The notes beneath the pieces were generated by a model that did not search any database, was not told the DNA's origin, and saw only the letters and a program-made list of their open reading frames with translations. Positions 36,201-48,339 of a stretch of 64,000 bases of DNA are shown here, piece by piece. Numbering within the stretch: position 1 is the stretch's first letter; each line of letters opens with the position of its first letter. Both the position numbers and the translations under genes were made by a program. The stretch is from positions 47,701,501 to 47,765,500 of the forward strand of contig CM060830.1 of assembly GCA_030762175.1 (NCBI GenBank), given 5' to 3'. The stretch comes from Metallyticus violacea. Lineage: Eukaryota; Arthropoda; Insecta; Mantodea; Metallyticidae.

Positions 36201-39200
36201 AAATTTATTATAAAGTATATGAATTATTGTACTGCACAGAATTTTAATACCAGAACATATTTCTTCAAATCGTCTTTGAACTTGACAATTGACTGAGCAC
36301 ACATTTGAATTATAAATACACGTTGTGCAGTAGAAAACATTTGAGACATAGTTCACTTCGCGATGAAATACAGAATAAAACCCACTACTCAAAATAACTG
36401 AACTAAACTTAACCTCATTTAAATGACAACCAGCAGCTAGCGAGATGTTGTTCCATTAAACGGCGGGAAACACGTGTGTATATGCTCAGTGTAAAATCAC
36501 CGAAGTACGTTGACATTTAATTGGATCGCTCTGTATATCGAACTACTCTACATGATCATCCGCCATGATTTGTCCTCATTATTATTCCCAAAACTTCCTC
36601 CTGTCAAAGTGAAAATAAATAATATTAATCCGAGGAAGTACGATCAGGTCTCTATGGGGGATGCTGCAACATCTGAAATAGCAATCTTCTGCTCCGTAAT
36701 GCAGCATCAGCTTCTCCTTCAACATTGAGCTGTATCGGACAATGATCATTGTATCACGTTTTCCAGTTAGTAATACAAAACTGATATTGTTACATCCCAG
36801 AAGAGAGTCAACAAGATCTTTCAGGTGAAGGGTTCAGACTTTAAACAATATATTAGAAATACCTGCCAAAAATATTTTTGGAGCAGGAGAAAGAAATCAG
36901 CAACCAGGAACTCCTTGAATGAATATATATATATTTTCAAGGCTCCAGTCTTGTCCCAAAATGTTTTAGTAGTAAAAAGATGAAACATTTGTATGTATTA
37001 TTGGGTTGTGAAATTTGAATTACACTCTGGATGCTTGGGGAATTTTAGCAAAAAAAGTCACTTTTCCAAATCACGTTCAACGTAAATAAAAACTCACGTC
37101 CAAATTGACAAACATGAAGATCTTACAGATATTTTTCTTGCACCATAAGGCAGATGAAAATGCACAGTGCCTGCCAACAATCAGATGAAAGCATCTGGTT
37201 CCTTAGCAGCACAATAACGAATGACTTATGCATTTAATTACCTCGTTAGCAGAGAGAGATTCCTGCCATCAACCGTTTTCACCTGGTGATATCCAACAAC
37301 ACGTCGTCTTTCATTTACAGAAGAATATGCTGTACTGGAAGATGGTAATAGTGTAATAAATTAATGTACAAATACTTTTGTGGCTCTTATTTACATTTTG
37401 TCATGGACAAATCATCAATATAAGCAGAACATTCAAGAAAATTTGCACCACTGCAGTATCTGTCCCAAAGAATAGGGAAGTGGGTAAAAGGAAGAATGAA
37501 GGAAGCTTCCCTTACTATAATAAGAGAGGACGATAAGAGTTCACCTTTATTTCTCCCCCTCCCACGTAAATAGTCAGTGCGTGTAGATTCATGCGTAAGT
37601 GGTAGGTAGCGCTCCAATGGAAACTGTAAATGACCGAAAGTAAAGCCAAAGGCGAAAGGAATCTTAGAGGTAGAGTCTGTTTAGCATGGAAATGGGCTTT
37701 CTGTTGTGCTGGAAGATAAGTGGTTCCCAAAGCAGAGTACAAGGTGCAGTGGCGGTCTCTATATCGGAGTTGGATTTACAGTGTTTCTCAGATGATTTTG
37801 ATAAATATAAAATGTTGAACAAAAAATATTACTTTAGTACTTATTAATTAAAATAGATTAACTGTACCTGTATACAGCACATGACAGCCATTGTATCTTT
37901 CTTTCATCTCTCGAATTCTCTCTAATTATACACAGTGATTCTCTCACTAGAGGCCCCAAACTGTTGCCTATAAAATGTACGATATTCAGAAAATGTCTTG
38001 CAAATGTATATAAATACACTTTTTTGAAAAGTACCTTGAAAATTACCTGCCATATTTGTATGCATTATTAAAAAATGTGAAATATTTTTCATAAAGTGGC
38101 AACGTCTACAGTTTCAACCTCCTGTCATATAGTTTCTTTGATCTGTTCCATTAAACGGGGTTTATATATTTGCAACTTTTCCTTCAATAGACTCTAAAGA
38201 AATAAGTCAAGAGAGGCGTTATATTTTGGGGTTGTCAAACATATTTTTTGAAGTCCATAATTTTTTTCTGAACTTTACTGGTAGAATTTTGATGCCTATT
38301 CTAATTCTACGAACTGAAACAATGTCCGATAATGATAAGTAATCTCCTTGTTCAAAAATTGCATGAGGTTCTCTGTTGATTGAATGATATCTCTACATAA
38401 AATTCATTAGTTAAGTTAATCACTATCATGTAACGTTTTTATAAAGTTCACTTTAATTTCTATATACAAATTTTTGAGTTTTATAGTGAACAGAAAGTTG
38501 GGTGAAATTTCACAACCAAGTAAAAAACTTACTTACAAGCTTCAAGGTTACTGTATGACTCAAGTGTTAAAAGAAGGGAGTTGTGCATGTTTTTAGAGTT
38601 TACGATTTGCAGTAGCGTCAAACAATCTCCTTGTTAGGCCCATTTAATATTATAATAATAAAGCACACATATTGACTTTTACTTAGGTTTTCAGATTTAT
38701 TACGGAAAAATTAATGAGTAAGAAGACCGTCGGATAATCCGATGATCGATTGATCGGTTGACGGATAATCAGTCCCTTGGGAATAATTTTGATACTGAGT
38801 GTTGAGTGACTGGGCTTTCTGCTCTCTCTCTCTCTACTTTTTCTAGATGGAACACTTTGATGATACGCATCTTCCACCAAATTCAGTCCGAAATACCGTG
38901 TGGCGTGATTTGTATGAACCTGATTTCCGTGATTATATACAAAGAAGCCTGCGTTATGCGTTTGTGTACACTATTAATAAGTTGACATTCAAGCGTAACT
39001 GCCTAAATGCGGTGACGCGGAACAATGGAGGCCATTGAATTAATCCATTATATCACTGAGGTTTCCATGTTTTTTATCATATACATTTGTAAGACATTAT
39101 ATAAATAACTAAATTTATAGACAATATTTTAGTGCCTCTAACGAGAGAACCACTGTATATAAACTGCAGTTAAATTTGAGATTATATCATGTCAGTCGAG

Positions 39201-40165
39201 ACCAAGTAATAATTTATTGATAATGAGTAGAATTTATAAGATTGCGCCTGGAATTTGCAATAGTTTTTTTAATCCAGTTTTCCATTAAAGATTAAAAATG
39301 TCACTTTTTGTACATTTAGCACATGGATTTCTACTTATTTCTAAATGTTACCTACTCAACATTTCGTCACCATTTTACGCTGCGGACCAGCCAAAAGTTT
39401 ATGCACTTTTATGCTGGCACAGTGGGCTAACGGGGAATGCGTTGACTAAATCCCACTATTAACTCTAGGAAACTGTCACAAGGTTATTTCGTAATGTCAA
39501 CTACATTAACATAAAATAAGAATGTCACTGATGATATAATATTAACTTCAGCTCACAACAAGTGCAAGGTCGTATGTTTCAAAGACGATTTCGAGTGCTA
39601 CATTAATACCAACGCCGACTGTTATAAAATGAGGCGGGAAACAGTTTTCGTCTTAAAAAAAAAGGCGTTTTCTAGAGCACTTACAAAAGAGACACTTCAA
39701 GCTATGCGAGCTAGCCCTTGTAAACCTTCTCGCCAGTTGACAAAGAGTGAACAATTAGTGAGATAACGAAGCTGAGTTAACAATGAATGTCACAAAACGT
39801 TATTCTGAAATGCACGGTATGCTTAAGCGAAATGACACTCCGATTATCAGCATTTTATAACAATTTATCAACTTTAATGAATTATTGTAAAAGCTTTGTT
39901 TAATTTATTTATTTTCGCAAGTGTGCTAACCCGAGAGGGAACAAAATCACTACACCACATAGAACATTTAACCATGAGATACTATCGACTATTTCCTTGA
40001 AGTGTCTCTACAAATATACGAGATGAAATGAGATCTATGTTTTTCCTTGTTTAGAATGATTCTTTGTGCCGAGTGGAACAAAACTATTTAGTATCATTTG
40101 ACATCTTTCAAACAAGTTTTGAGAAAATGTTAGTGACTGGTTACCTTTTAACACATACTGGTAAT
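36201..40165. other. No recognised gene
   Basis: AT-rich DNA. Short open frames (36510-36728, 37387-37742, 38847-39038) show no convincing family match; the last ends in RNNGGH, faintly like a transposase C-terminus. A (TA) run lies near 36923. Confidence 0.35.
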
Positions 40166-40670
40166 ATACGAGGCGCTTTTCAAACGTAAGGTTCGGTGTT
40201 CATAAAACAAAACAAAGCTGACAATATTTGAGCGAATCGCGCACGCGGAGATATTGTTTCACGTCTTCACCTCTTCGAGACATAGCTGTGAGAATTAGTC
40301 GGCTGGGTATTGGATTCTCAATGCAAAAGGTAAGAGAGTGCTACTAAGTTCATTGAGAACAGCCCCATGCATGCTTAAAGAGCGACAGTTTGGTGCAGAA
40401 TTTAGACCAGTGGAGTGATCAAGTCTTTACATCTTTGAAGAAGATGCCAAGGGTGAAACGATATCAGTTTTTGTACCCAGTTGATGCACCACGACCATCA
40501 GAATTGACTTCAAGATCGTGAGACGTGACACAAAGAAACAATTTTCTCCAAGTCCAAAATTCACGCTAAAAAAAGTATGCCATGGAGGAACTGCGTAAAA
40601 TAAGCAAAATCCTAACGAAATTGAATAATTTTTTAATAAAATTAAAATTAAATCCATATTAAGCCTTATT
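40166..40670. mobile_element. Possible mariner end fragment
   Basis: ATACGAGGCGCTTTTCAAAC at about 40166-40185 and the following GTAAGGTTCGG resemble a mariner 5' terminal repeat. The next ~480 bp are GC-richer and run on with broken frames, but I cannot read a transposase motif with confidence. Confidence 0.35.
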
Positions 40671-41327
40671 AATTAATGAAATGAAATAATTTATGATTAG
40701 TAATAGGTAACAAAATTAGAATTCCTGCAGTCTATAAGTATAACAAAAGAGAAACCACACTTTTTAGAATAGTCATTATTATTATTGAGATTAAACCACA
40801 AAAGTTCACTATTAATCAAATGAAATGTATAACCACTGATAGACAAAGCTATGCTGTGTAAGTATTTTAAACATTTTTAAATGTAACCACGTTTACGAAT
40901 ACAGCCCTTCATATCATCTTTACGTTCACTAAAATAGAGATAAATAACAGAAAGTGTCGACTTACTTGCGTATTTAAAAAGATGATGTTCATATTTTTCA
41001 ATGAAACAAAAACAGGCTACTGTTCAGAAACAATTGAATGTACAAAGCAAATAAAAACAATCGAAAGCTACATCTTTCTTCTTTGGCTTTGAAATTTAAT
41101 TTAAATGTTATTGTAGTAAAAACATGTAACGCAAACGTCTTATGAAGGTTATTAAAGAGCGCTGTTACATATGAATGTATTTCTTAAACACATATTATAT
41201 TAATATTTGCTATCTTAACAACATGCCTTTGTTAAATATAAAACACATGCATCGTTATAAATACAGTTTACATGCTGAATTAATTTGTCCTTTTATTTTA
41301 AAGCAGCATAGATAATATTAAAAGCAA
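40671..41327. other. No recognised gene
   Basis: AT-rich with nothing recognised. Confidence 0.4.
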
Positions 41328-42066
41328 GAGTGATTTTAAAATTTCGGTTCTCAAGCATACCCCCTATTCCTAATGGTCCAATTTTCTAATTTTCGGAAAC
41401 TATTTTTCTTATTTTATTTAAATGGTATAAACCGAATTTTGTTGAGAAGAAACAAATATTGGTGCCACTAGAGCGATTTTTAAATTTTGAGTTTCGGGTA
41501 AACCCTCACTCATAATTGGCCCATTTCCCCAGTTTTCGGATACTATTTTCCTTGTTTTATATAAATGTTATATACAGAGTTTTATTACGAAAAAACAAAT
41601 ATTTATGCCATTAGAGCAAATTTTAAATTTTGGGATGCAGGCAAACCCTCATCTAATAGTCCGATTTCACTGATTTTTAGAAAGAAGTTTTCGTATTTTA
41701 TTTCATTGGTATACGCCGAGTTTTCTATAATTTTTTTTTAAGTTGTGGCCGTAAGAACGATTTTAAAATCTCAATTTTTACCTCCATTGGTTTTTCAGCT
41801 ATACCCTCACTCTCAATGGTTTGATTTCGATAATTTCAGAAATCTGATTTTACCAATTTTTTTTTAAACATATCTACCCAGTTCCACTGAGGGAAAAACA
41901 AACAAACAAAAAATTTGTGATCTCTAGAGCGATTATTTATTTACTTTAATTTTCGCTTCAGGCTAACCTAAATGGTTCAATTTTGCTGGTTAAGAACTTG
42001 AATCGTTTGTTAATTGATGGTTATATGCCAGGTTTGTTGATAAAAACAAAAATTGCGACCGCCAGA
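41328..42066. repeat. Degenerate tandem repeat, ~143-bp unit, five copies
   Basis: Copies start at about 41328, 41471, 41614, 41755 and 41927 with GAGCGATTTTAAATTTT-like sequence. Each then has a form of AAACCCTCACTC.TAATGG, CCAATTTTC.TAATTTTCGG, a TTTTATTTAAATGGTATA-like segment and AAACAAATATT. The fourth copy is longer (172 bp) by insertion. Divergence is high, and there is no open frame. Confidence 0.85.
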
Positions 42067-43776
42067 AAGAGAAAAGAGACACGCATATTTGCGTATATAT
42101 GTGTGTGTGCCAATTTTTAGATATTTTTTTCAATATAGTGTGCCTAGTAGATCCAATCGATTTGGATAGATTATCAAAAAATCTTTCTGTGGGTACAACC
42201 GCAATAACTTACAAAATAAAATAGATGGTTTACGAGACAATCGCAATAGCTTACTTCCTTCGGAATTTTCTAATAAAAAACTGCTGAAATGAAAGCACAA
42301 ATTCAAACAAATTGACTCCCATCATGAGAAAACGTGAATGAATATTTTCCAAACAAATATCCGATTTCAGTTGAGTTTGTCCTACAACTTACCGCCATGA
42401 TCTTTGCTTTTGCACTGTATTAAAGCGACATCTATCTAACTAAGAAATAATACGCCATTACGTAATGTGAATCAATCTGTGCAGAGCCGTATGAATTAAA
42501 CAGGTAATCATGACCACGCATTTTCACGAATGTTCATGAATGCAAATGATATAACAGCAACTGTCTACCGGTCTGTGCATAGTTATTAGCAATGTGGATA
42601 GACTTGGTTTGTTTAAAATTAGGTGTTTAGGATAAAAAGGTGCTGGAAATATATAACGAAGCAGAATTTTTATTACAACTGCACAAAATATAATAAAATT
42701 TAGGACACATTTTAGCAAATCGTGTACCTAATTTCACCAGTTTGTAAAGAAATTTTCTTAAGAAAATATTTTTGGAAAAATATTTAATGTTTTTAAAATT
42801 AAGAAAATCGAAATAATGTTTTAAAATTGCTACTATTCAAGATAAAAGGGAGACATACAAACGTGTCTTAGGAGCTTTAAAAATGAATCCTGAAAGAAAC
42901 TATGAATTTTATGTACAAGAAATTTTAAAGTTAAAATTATAAATTGTACATTTTCATAAATGTTTAAGAATTTATTGTATCAATAATGCATTTTATATGA
43001 TTATAGCTGTGTTTTAATTATATTATATTCAGATGAATTGATCATTTTATTTTACTCCCTTTATCTCTTATTTATTTACACAGTACTGCAAATTATGATT
43101 TTTATTATGTACTAATGCGTGTGGTAATAGTTCACTTAGTTCTTTACTTTCCCCTCATTACACATATTCCCTCCCCAATTATCCAATCATTGCCTCCCCC
43201 ACATTTACTTCCGCTATTATTGTTTAGTAATGCTTTATTAAATTTAGGAAATATACAATTGGTTTTTATATAGATATTTCTATATTTGTCTACTCTGTAA
43301 TATAATTATCATATTTAGGAGTATATAGTTGCTCCAAGGGATGTGCTAAAAACTAATTTATTATATACATCTGCGATGCATCCAATTAAAATAGTGCTAC
43401 AGGGTTTATATTAATTATTTTATCTGCAATGCATGAAATAATGCTACCTCCAGCACTAATACTTTTTATGAATGTTAATTAGTATTATTAGCTGCTGCAT
43501 TAATCTTATACTCAACATTTTCTGCTATATTCCACATTTCATGTTACCAGTCCATTTTCTGAACCTTTTTATTCCTGCCTGATTAATATCAAGCAACAGA
43601 TAGCTATGCACGAATGAAGTATAGAAAACATTCCAGCTCATTGCTCTATATATACTAGGTGAAAAAGTATATAATATTGCTGATAATGTTCATAATTATA
43701 TGAATTTATAATACCGAAATGTGCACGCATAAATTTCTTTTAAACGCCAAAATACTTGGAGCACATCATAAAGTTA
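42067..43776. other. No recognised gene
   Basis: AT-rich with no recognised elements. A 64-codon minus-strand open frame (42524-42718) has no domain. Confidence 0.4.
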
Positions 43777-43949
43777 CAAGGGTAGGTTCATAAGTTGCCG
43801 GCCTCCCCGATAAGGATTATCGCCTCACATAACCCTTATATGGTGTCAGACCTTATCTGTTTAAGTAAATAATGGCAGCTGTAACTTCCGCTCCGCTGTG
43901 TTCAGTTGTTCAGATAAGTTGCATAAAGAAGGCTATGTGTATAGGATTG

Positions 43950-45215
43950 TGAAATGTTCAAAAAGAAGTATCGAGCTGTTATTAAGTTCTTCACAAAAGA
44001 AGAGCTAATCCAAATGAAATTAAACAGCAATTGGATGTTGTATATGGGGAAGCAACCCCCTCATATTCTATCGTAAAAGAAAGGGCCAAACTTTTTCGAA
44101 TGGATCGAGAAAGCATTGAATACGAAGAACGTGCAGGTCGGCCCTTGGAGATGCTCACTACTGAAAACATCACCCTTGTGGAAGGAGAAATTATGGAAGA
44201 CCGGCAGCTCAAAGTTACAAAAATAGCAGCACGGTTGGGCCTTCTAAAACCTTAGAATTATTTATGAGCATTTTAACATTTGTGGATTTGATTTATTTAT
44301 GGACGCTCTTTAACATCTCAGGTCATCAGCGTCCCATTTAACTCAGGGCGTGAAACGGCCGACAAATTTTGCTCAGAGGGCTCTTCTTTCTGGCTTGAGG
44401 TTCTTTTTCGTGCCGCAAAAGTACGACACGGGACCCGCGGATTTACTTCCCTCCCGAAGGAAGCCATACTTAGGGTTTTTACGCACGAAAAAATCCATTG
44501 ATCCTGGCCGGGTTTGAACTCGCGATCTTAGATTTAGAAGGCAAGTATGGAATTTAAACATGAATAAGATTAATGCAACATGGGTGCCTAAACTTCTTTC
44601 CTCAGTTCAAAAGCAATAACGAGTCATCTTTGTCAAGTATTTTTGGAGCTCTGTCGTGGCCACGAGAGAGAAGTTCTGCAAACCATTTTACAGGAGAGAA
44701 ACTATGGTCCTCTATTATGATTCCTTGTTTAAAAGAGAATCAATGGAGTGGCGTAAACCTGGTGAAGCACCGCCTCTAAAGGTCACTCAGTCAACCAAGA
44801 AGTTCGTGGCCACAATCTTTCGGCACTATGAAGGAATGCTCTTCATTGACTTCAAGGAGAGGAACACCACAGTAAATGGGGAGTACTATGCTAGGCCTAC
44901 TGCAGAGACTACGTGCTTCCATCAAAGAGAAAAGGCAAGGAAAGCTGAGTGGCGGTGTGTGTCTTCATGACAACGCGCCTATGCACACAGCTCTTGTTGA
45001 AAGAAAGCTGTGATGAAATGCGGCTTCAAGGAGATCGACCATTCACCCTAGAGCGCAGATCTCGCTCCCAGTGACTATTTACTCTTCTCAAAACTCAAGA
45101 AGGACCTTCGAGGAAGGAGATTTAAGTGTGACGAAGAAGTGATGGATGCTATTTATGTCCATTTTGCAGACAAGAAGTCTGACTATTTGGGGGGGGGGAG
45201 GGGTTGAAATGTTAA
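43950..45215 (+). pseudogene. Mariner transposase pseudogene
   Basis: On the + strand the DNA-binding region is readable at 44031-44255: LFRMDRESIEYEERAGRPLE, then the DRQLKVTKIAARLGL helix. After the SINE come WVPKLL (44582-44600) and the catalytic core: YDSLFKRESMEWRKPGEAPP, then FIDFKERNTTVNGEYYA (44847-44895), a DNAPMHTAL-type block near 44970-44990, and a degraded SPDLAPSDYFLF region near 45050-45080. Frameshifts near 44780, 44900 and 44965, plus the SINE, abolish function. The C-terminal part is preserved as FKCDEEVMDAIYVHFADKKS. Confidence 0.9.
44286..44552 (-). mobile_element. Family 1 SINE nested in the mariner element
   Basis: Antisense copy with AATAAATCAAA-type tail at its left side and B box GGTTTGAACTCG at about 44512. 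It is 5' truncated at CCATACTTGCC. ATTTTAACAT before it and ATTTAAACAT after it look like a target duplication. Reading across the empty site restores the transposase frame (EHFNM...), which supports insertion after the mariner arrived. Confidence 0.88.
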
Positions 45216-45336
45216 TTCAAAGACGTGAGAAGTGTATTGCAATAAAGGGTAACTATATTGAAAAGTGAAATATATTTTTTGTCTTTATCATACCTAGAAA
45301 ATGGTTGGTCCGGAAACTTATGGACCTACCATCGTA

Positions 45337-46340
45337 TATCACTTCAATCTGTGGATCCTATAATTTAGTTTAGTCAACTCTAAAATGGCTTAAGTTCAGG
45401 ATACAGATTTCATCAGAAATTACTTACATTATGTTCATTTGATGAAATTGTCACAATGTTCATATTTACAAATGTTGACTCTGGTGTAGGATTTGTCAGA
45501 GATGTTAATTTTAACATAGTATCTGAAAGTATTTAGACTTAGTACATTCTCAAAGGAGAAAAAAAATCCTTTGTGATAAAGTGTGAGTGATAATGCTAAC
45601 CTGAACTTATTTTGATTATAGAGTTACTTTATAGATGCTGGAAGTGAATTAAAAATACTATATCATTATAGTCAACACATTTTTGGAGTACCTGCAACTG
45701 TTACTTGGTCTATGTAAGTGCTGTCTATGCCCAGTTACTTTGCTGTTTATCGTGGTCTTTATATGAATACTTGTAAGTTGTCTTATCACAAATACAAGTA
45801 CAGCTGGAATGTACACGGAAGCTAATGCTAAAATTCCAAATATTGTATTACTATTTTTATATAAGGAATATTTTTGCACTTACTGAATTCCTCCAAAACA
45901 TACAGGTAAGTCATTAAGGAATGGAAGTAAGCATAAGTTACTTCTAATTCATATTAAGACGAATTATGATGCATATTTAGGTCAGCAACATTTTTATGAA
46001 AATTAATGTATTTAAATTTTCGAAGTTTATGTAACTTTTGTTACTATCAAACTAGTTGTTGAGTGTACTGTAAATATCATTGTACAAATCTGAGGGGAAA
46101 CTAATTTTGTGTACTTTAATGAGAATAGTAGTATTGTCTGCAAAAAGAATTGAATAAGTGCCTTTGTTTATTACTGAGGAGAGATCATTGATATATAGAA
46201 AAATAATAATGGATACAAAATAGAACCTTGAGAAATACAGTCTTTATACTGGTCATTTCGAGTATACCTTGTAATTATCTGAAAATTGTATTATACCTTT
46301 TGCTTTCTGTTTGATAAGTATAATGCAATTCATTGATAGC
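45337..46340. other. No recognised gene
   Basis: AT-rich with nothing recognised. Confidence 0.4.
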
Positions 46341-46345
46341 CCGTC

Positions 46346-46560
46346 GGTCCTGGTGGTGTAGTGATAACCATACTTGCCTCCTAAACCCAAGATCGGGTTC
46401 GATCCCACCAGGACCGATGGATTTTTTCGGACCTAAAATCTTAAGTATGGCTTCATTCGGAAAGAAAGTAAAGAAATTTGTCAGTCGTTTCACGTCCTGA
46501 ATTGAATGGGACGCTGATGACCTGAGATGTTAAAGAGTGTCTGTAAATAAATCAAAACAA
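46346..46560 (+). mobile_element. Family 1 SINE, internally deleted
   Basis: Intact head: GGTCCTGGTGGTGTAGTG, B box GGGTTCGATCCC and CCAGGACC closing the acceptor-like stem. The middle of the body, including the GGTCCCGTGTCGTAC block, is missing, so it is only about 215 bp. Flanks TCATTGATAGCC (46330-46341) and TCATTGATAACC (46561-46572) form a target duplication with one mismatch. Confidence 0.92.
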
Positions 46561-46723
46561 TCATTGATAACCTTTGACCTCAATATCATAATGGGATAAT
46601 TTTGATAAAGAATATGTTATGATTTGCGCAGTTACACAGAATATTCCTAGTGTATTAAATTTATTATTAAGGGATTAAAGAACATCATTGTTAACTTGAA
46701 AGTGGCATTATTGGTTGCCATAC

Positions 46724-47021
46724 TTTTTTTTGATTGATTTATTTATGGACGCTCTTCAACATCTTAGGTCATAAGCGTCCCATTCAACCCAGGGCGTGAA
46801 ACGGCCAACAAATTTTGCTCAGAGGCCTCTCTTTCAAGCTAGGGGTTCTTTTTCGTGCCGTAAATGTACGACACGGGACCCACAGCTTTACTTCCCTTCC
46901 GAAGGAAGCCATACTTACCATTTTTACACCCGAAAAAATCCATCGGTCCTGGCCGGGTTCGAATCCGCGTTCTTGGGTGTCGGAAGCAAGTATGGTAACC
47001 ACCACCCCACCAGGATTGATA
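46724..47021 (-). mobile_element. Family 1 SINE, near full length
   Basis: Antisense. Contains complement of GACCTAAGATGTTGAAGAGCG at its left, the GGTCCCGTGTCGTACATTTACGG block and B box GGTTCGAATCCGCG. Direct repeats TTGCCATAC at 46715-46723 and 47022-47030 mark the insertion. Confidence 0.92.
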
Positions 47022-47159
47022 TTGCCATACCGAGGGTGCCAAAAAATATATACACACTTTCACAGTAGATATCTGTTTAATATTTTTCAAAGTTGGACCG
47101 AAAACAATAGTAATGTGTAGTATGATGTTCTGTAAATATATGTGAACACACATTATTAT

Positions 47160-47530
47160 GATAGCGTTGCTATGTTTCAGGTAAATCAACAATGAACAAA
47201 TGTAGCCAAGATTATCGTAAATCAACAACGAACAAACGAAGTCAAGATTATCGTAAATCAATGATAGGCAAATGAAGCCAAATTATTGTAAATCAATAAA
47301 CAAATGAAGTCAAGATTATCGGATGATGTTCTGTAAACAGATGTGACTCACATACATTATGATAGCGTTGCTACGTGACAGGTAAATTAACAATGAACAA
47401 ATAAAGTAAAAATTATCGTAAATCAGCAATAAACAAACGAAGCCAAGATTATCGGATGATGTTCTGTAAACAGATGTGACACCTTACGTTATGCTAGCGT
47501 TGCTGCAACAAAATGGAGTCAAGATTATCG
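47160..47530. repeat. Higher-order tandem repeat leading into a transposase start
   Basis: A ~35-bp motif, AAACGAAGTCAAGATTATCG plus TAAATCAA, recurs about seven times (near 47195, 47231, 47267, 47300, 47398, 47434 and 47508). A longer unit, GATGATGTTCTGTAAACAGA to the GCGTTGCT motif, repeats two to three times. The last copy overlaps the start of the transposase relic (AATGGAGTCAAGATTATCG). Confidence 0.82.
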
Positions 47531-47803
47531 TTTGAACAGCGGGTGTGGATTGTCATGTAAGGGTCAAATTGGATCATATTTTTTTTTGAAGTAACAGTAT
47601 AGTAACTGACCCAGTGTACGTGAACAAGATACACACATCCGTCTTACCCGACATTCATATGCTCAATGGAAATGAGGAATTTTACTTCCATCAGGATCGC
47701 GCACCACCACATTACCACCGAGATGTACGTGCGTACCTTGATGACAATCTTCCAAAGCAATGGATAGGGCGAAGAGGTCCAATTGAGTTCCCACCGTGTT
47801 AAG
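47512..47803 (+). pseudogene. IS630/mariner-like transposase relic, internally deleted
   Basis: It begins ATGGAGTCAAGATTATCG at 47512, encoding MESRLSFEQRVWIV, a typical N-terminus for this group. After a stop and a large deletion it resumes in the catalytic part: VYVNKIHTSVLPDI, then EEFYFHQDRAPPHYHRDVRA at about 47668-47727 (second catalytic Asp in HQDRAPPH) and IGRRGPIEFPP. It stops before the SPDLTP block. Most of the DNA-binding and first catalytic regions are missing. Confidence 0.85.
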
Positions 47804-47874
47804 CATTAAAAGATAAGAACAATATTTACATATATATGAATGTATTTATAATTACACTAGTTATTGCGTTCTAA

Positions 47875-48300
47875 CCAGGAAATAAATTGCTTCTAGCTTC
47901 GCGCACTTTGGATAGGAAAACACCCAACTTCCACAAATTAGTGTGGTTCACAAGTAGGTCCCAGCATGCCAATCTACCTCTAATTGCCTTAAAAAGTTTT
48001 CACGAAACAGTGTTTTTCTCAGGTGTTCCCAGTAGGTACATTCTGCCAGAATATGTACCCATTCCTCATCCCTTTCAACAAAATGGGCAGATTCTCCTAC
48101 CAGAACTATCCTTATTTTTTGAGCCTTCCAACTTCCTAGTTTAAACCAGGTCATTCCTGATCTTGCCTTTCTCCCTATACGAGCATATATATTCTTTACC
48201 CTAGGTTAGTTTAATTTTATTTGATAAGCTAAGAAGACTTTCGTGTTACATTCCTCATTTTACTATTAACGGTATCTTCAAAACAACCCATCTCTCTCAT
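47875..48300 (-). pseudogene. LINE 3' ORF relic, minus strand
   Basis: A 68-codon minus frame (47948-48154) reads SAHFVERDEEWVHILAECTY and continues with WEHLRKTLF, like the C-terminal Cys/His region of LINE reverse transcriptase proteins. It resembles the relic at 34290-34660. Family assignment is tentative. Confidence 0.45.
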
Positions 48301-48339
48301 GTCCCCACACAGTTTGATGTTCCTTTGGAGAGCCCTAGT

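Larger units (their letters stand above)
43777..45334 (+). mobile_element. Full-length mariner-family transposon, inactivated and split by a SINE
   Basis: Both ends are intact: left CAAGGGTAGGTTCATAAGTT and right (minus strand) CGATGGTAGGTCCATAAGTT, each bordered by the TA target duplication (43775-43776 and 45335-45336). Without the ~267-bp SINE, it is about 1.29 kb, the normal mariner size. Confidence 0.92.

Noticed and set aside
38847..39038. Possible transposase C-terminus (ends RNNGGH)
   Set aside because: One short resemblance only. No catalytic block or terminal repeats nearby.
46784..47261. 73-140-codon frames on both strands
   Set aside because: They translate a SINE and an adjacent tandem repeat; the repeated peptide merely reflects the DNA repeat.
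47160..47530. CRISPR-like array
   Set aside because: The repeats are head-to-tail and degenerate, without unique spacers of constant length, in animal DNA.
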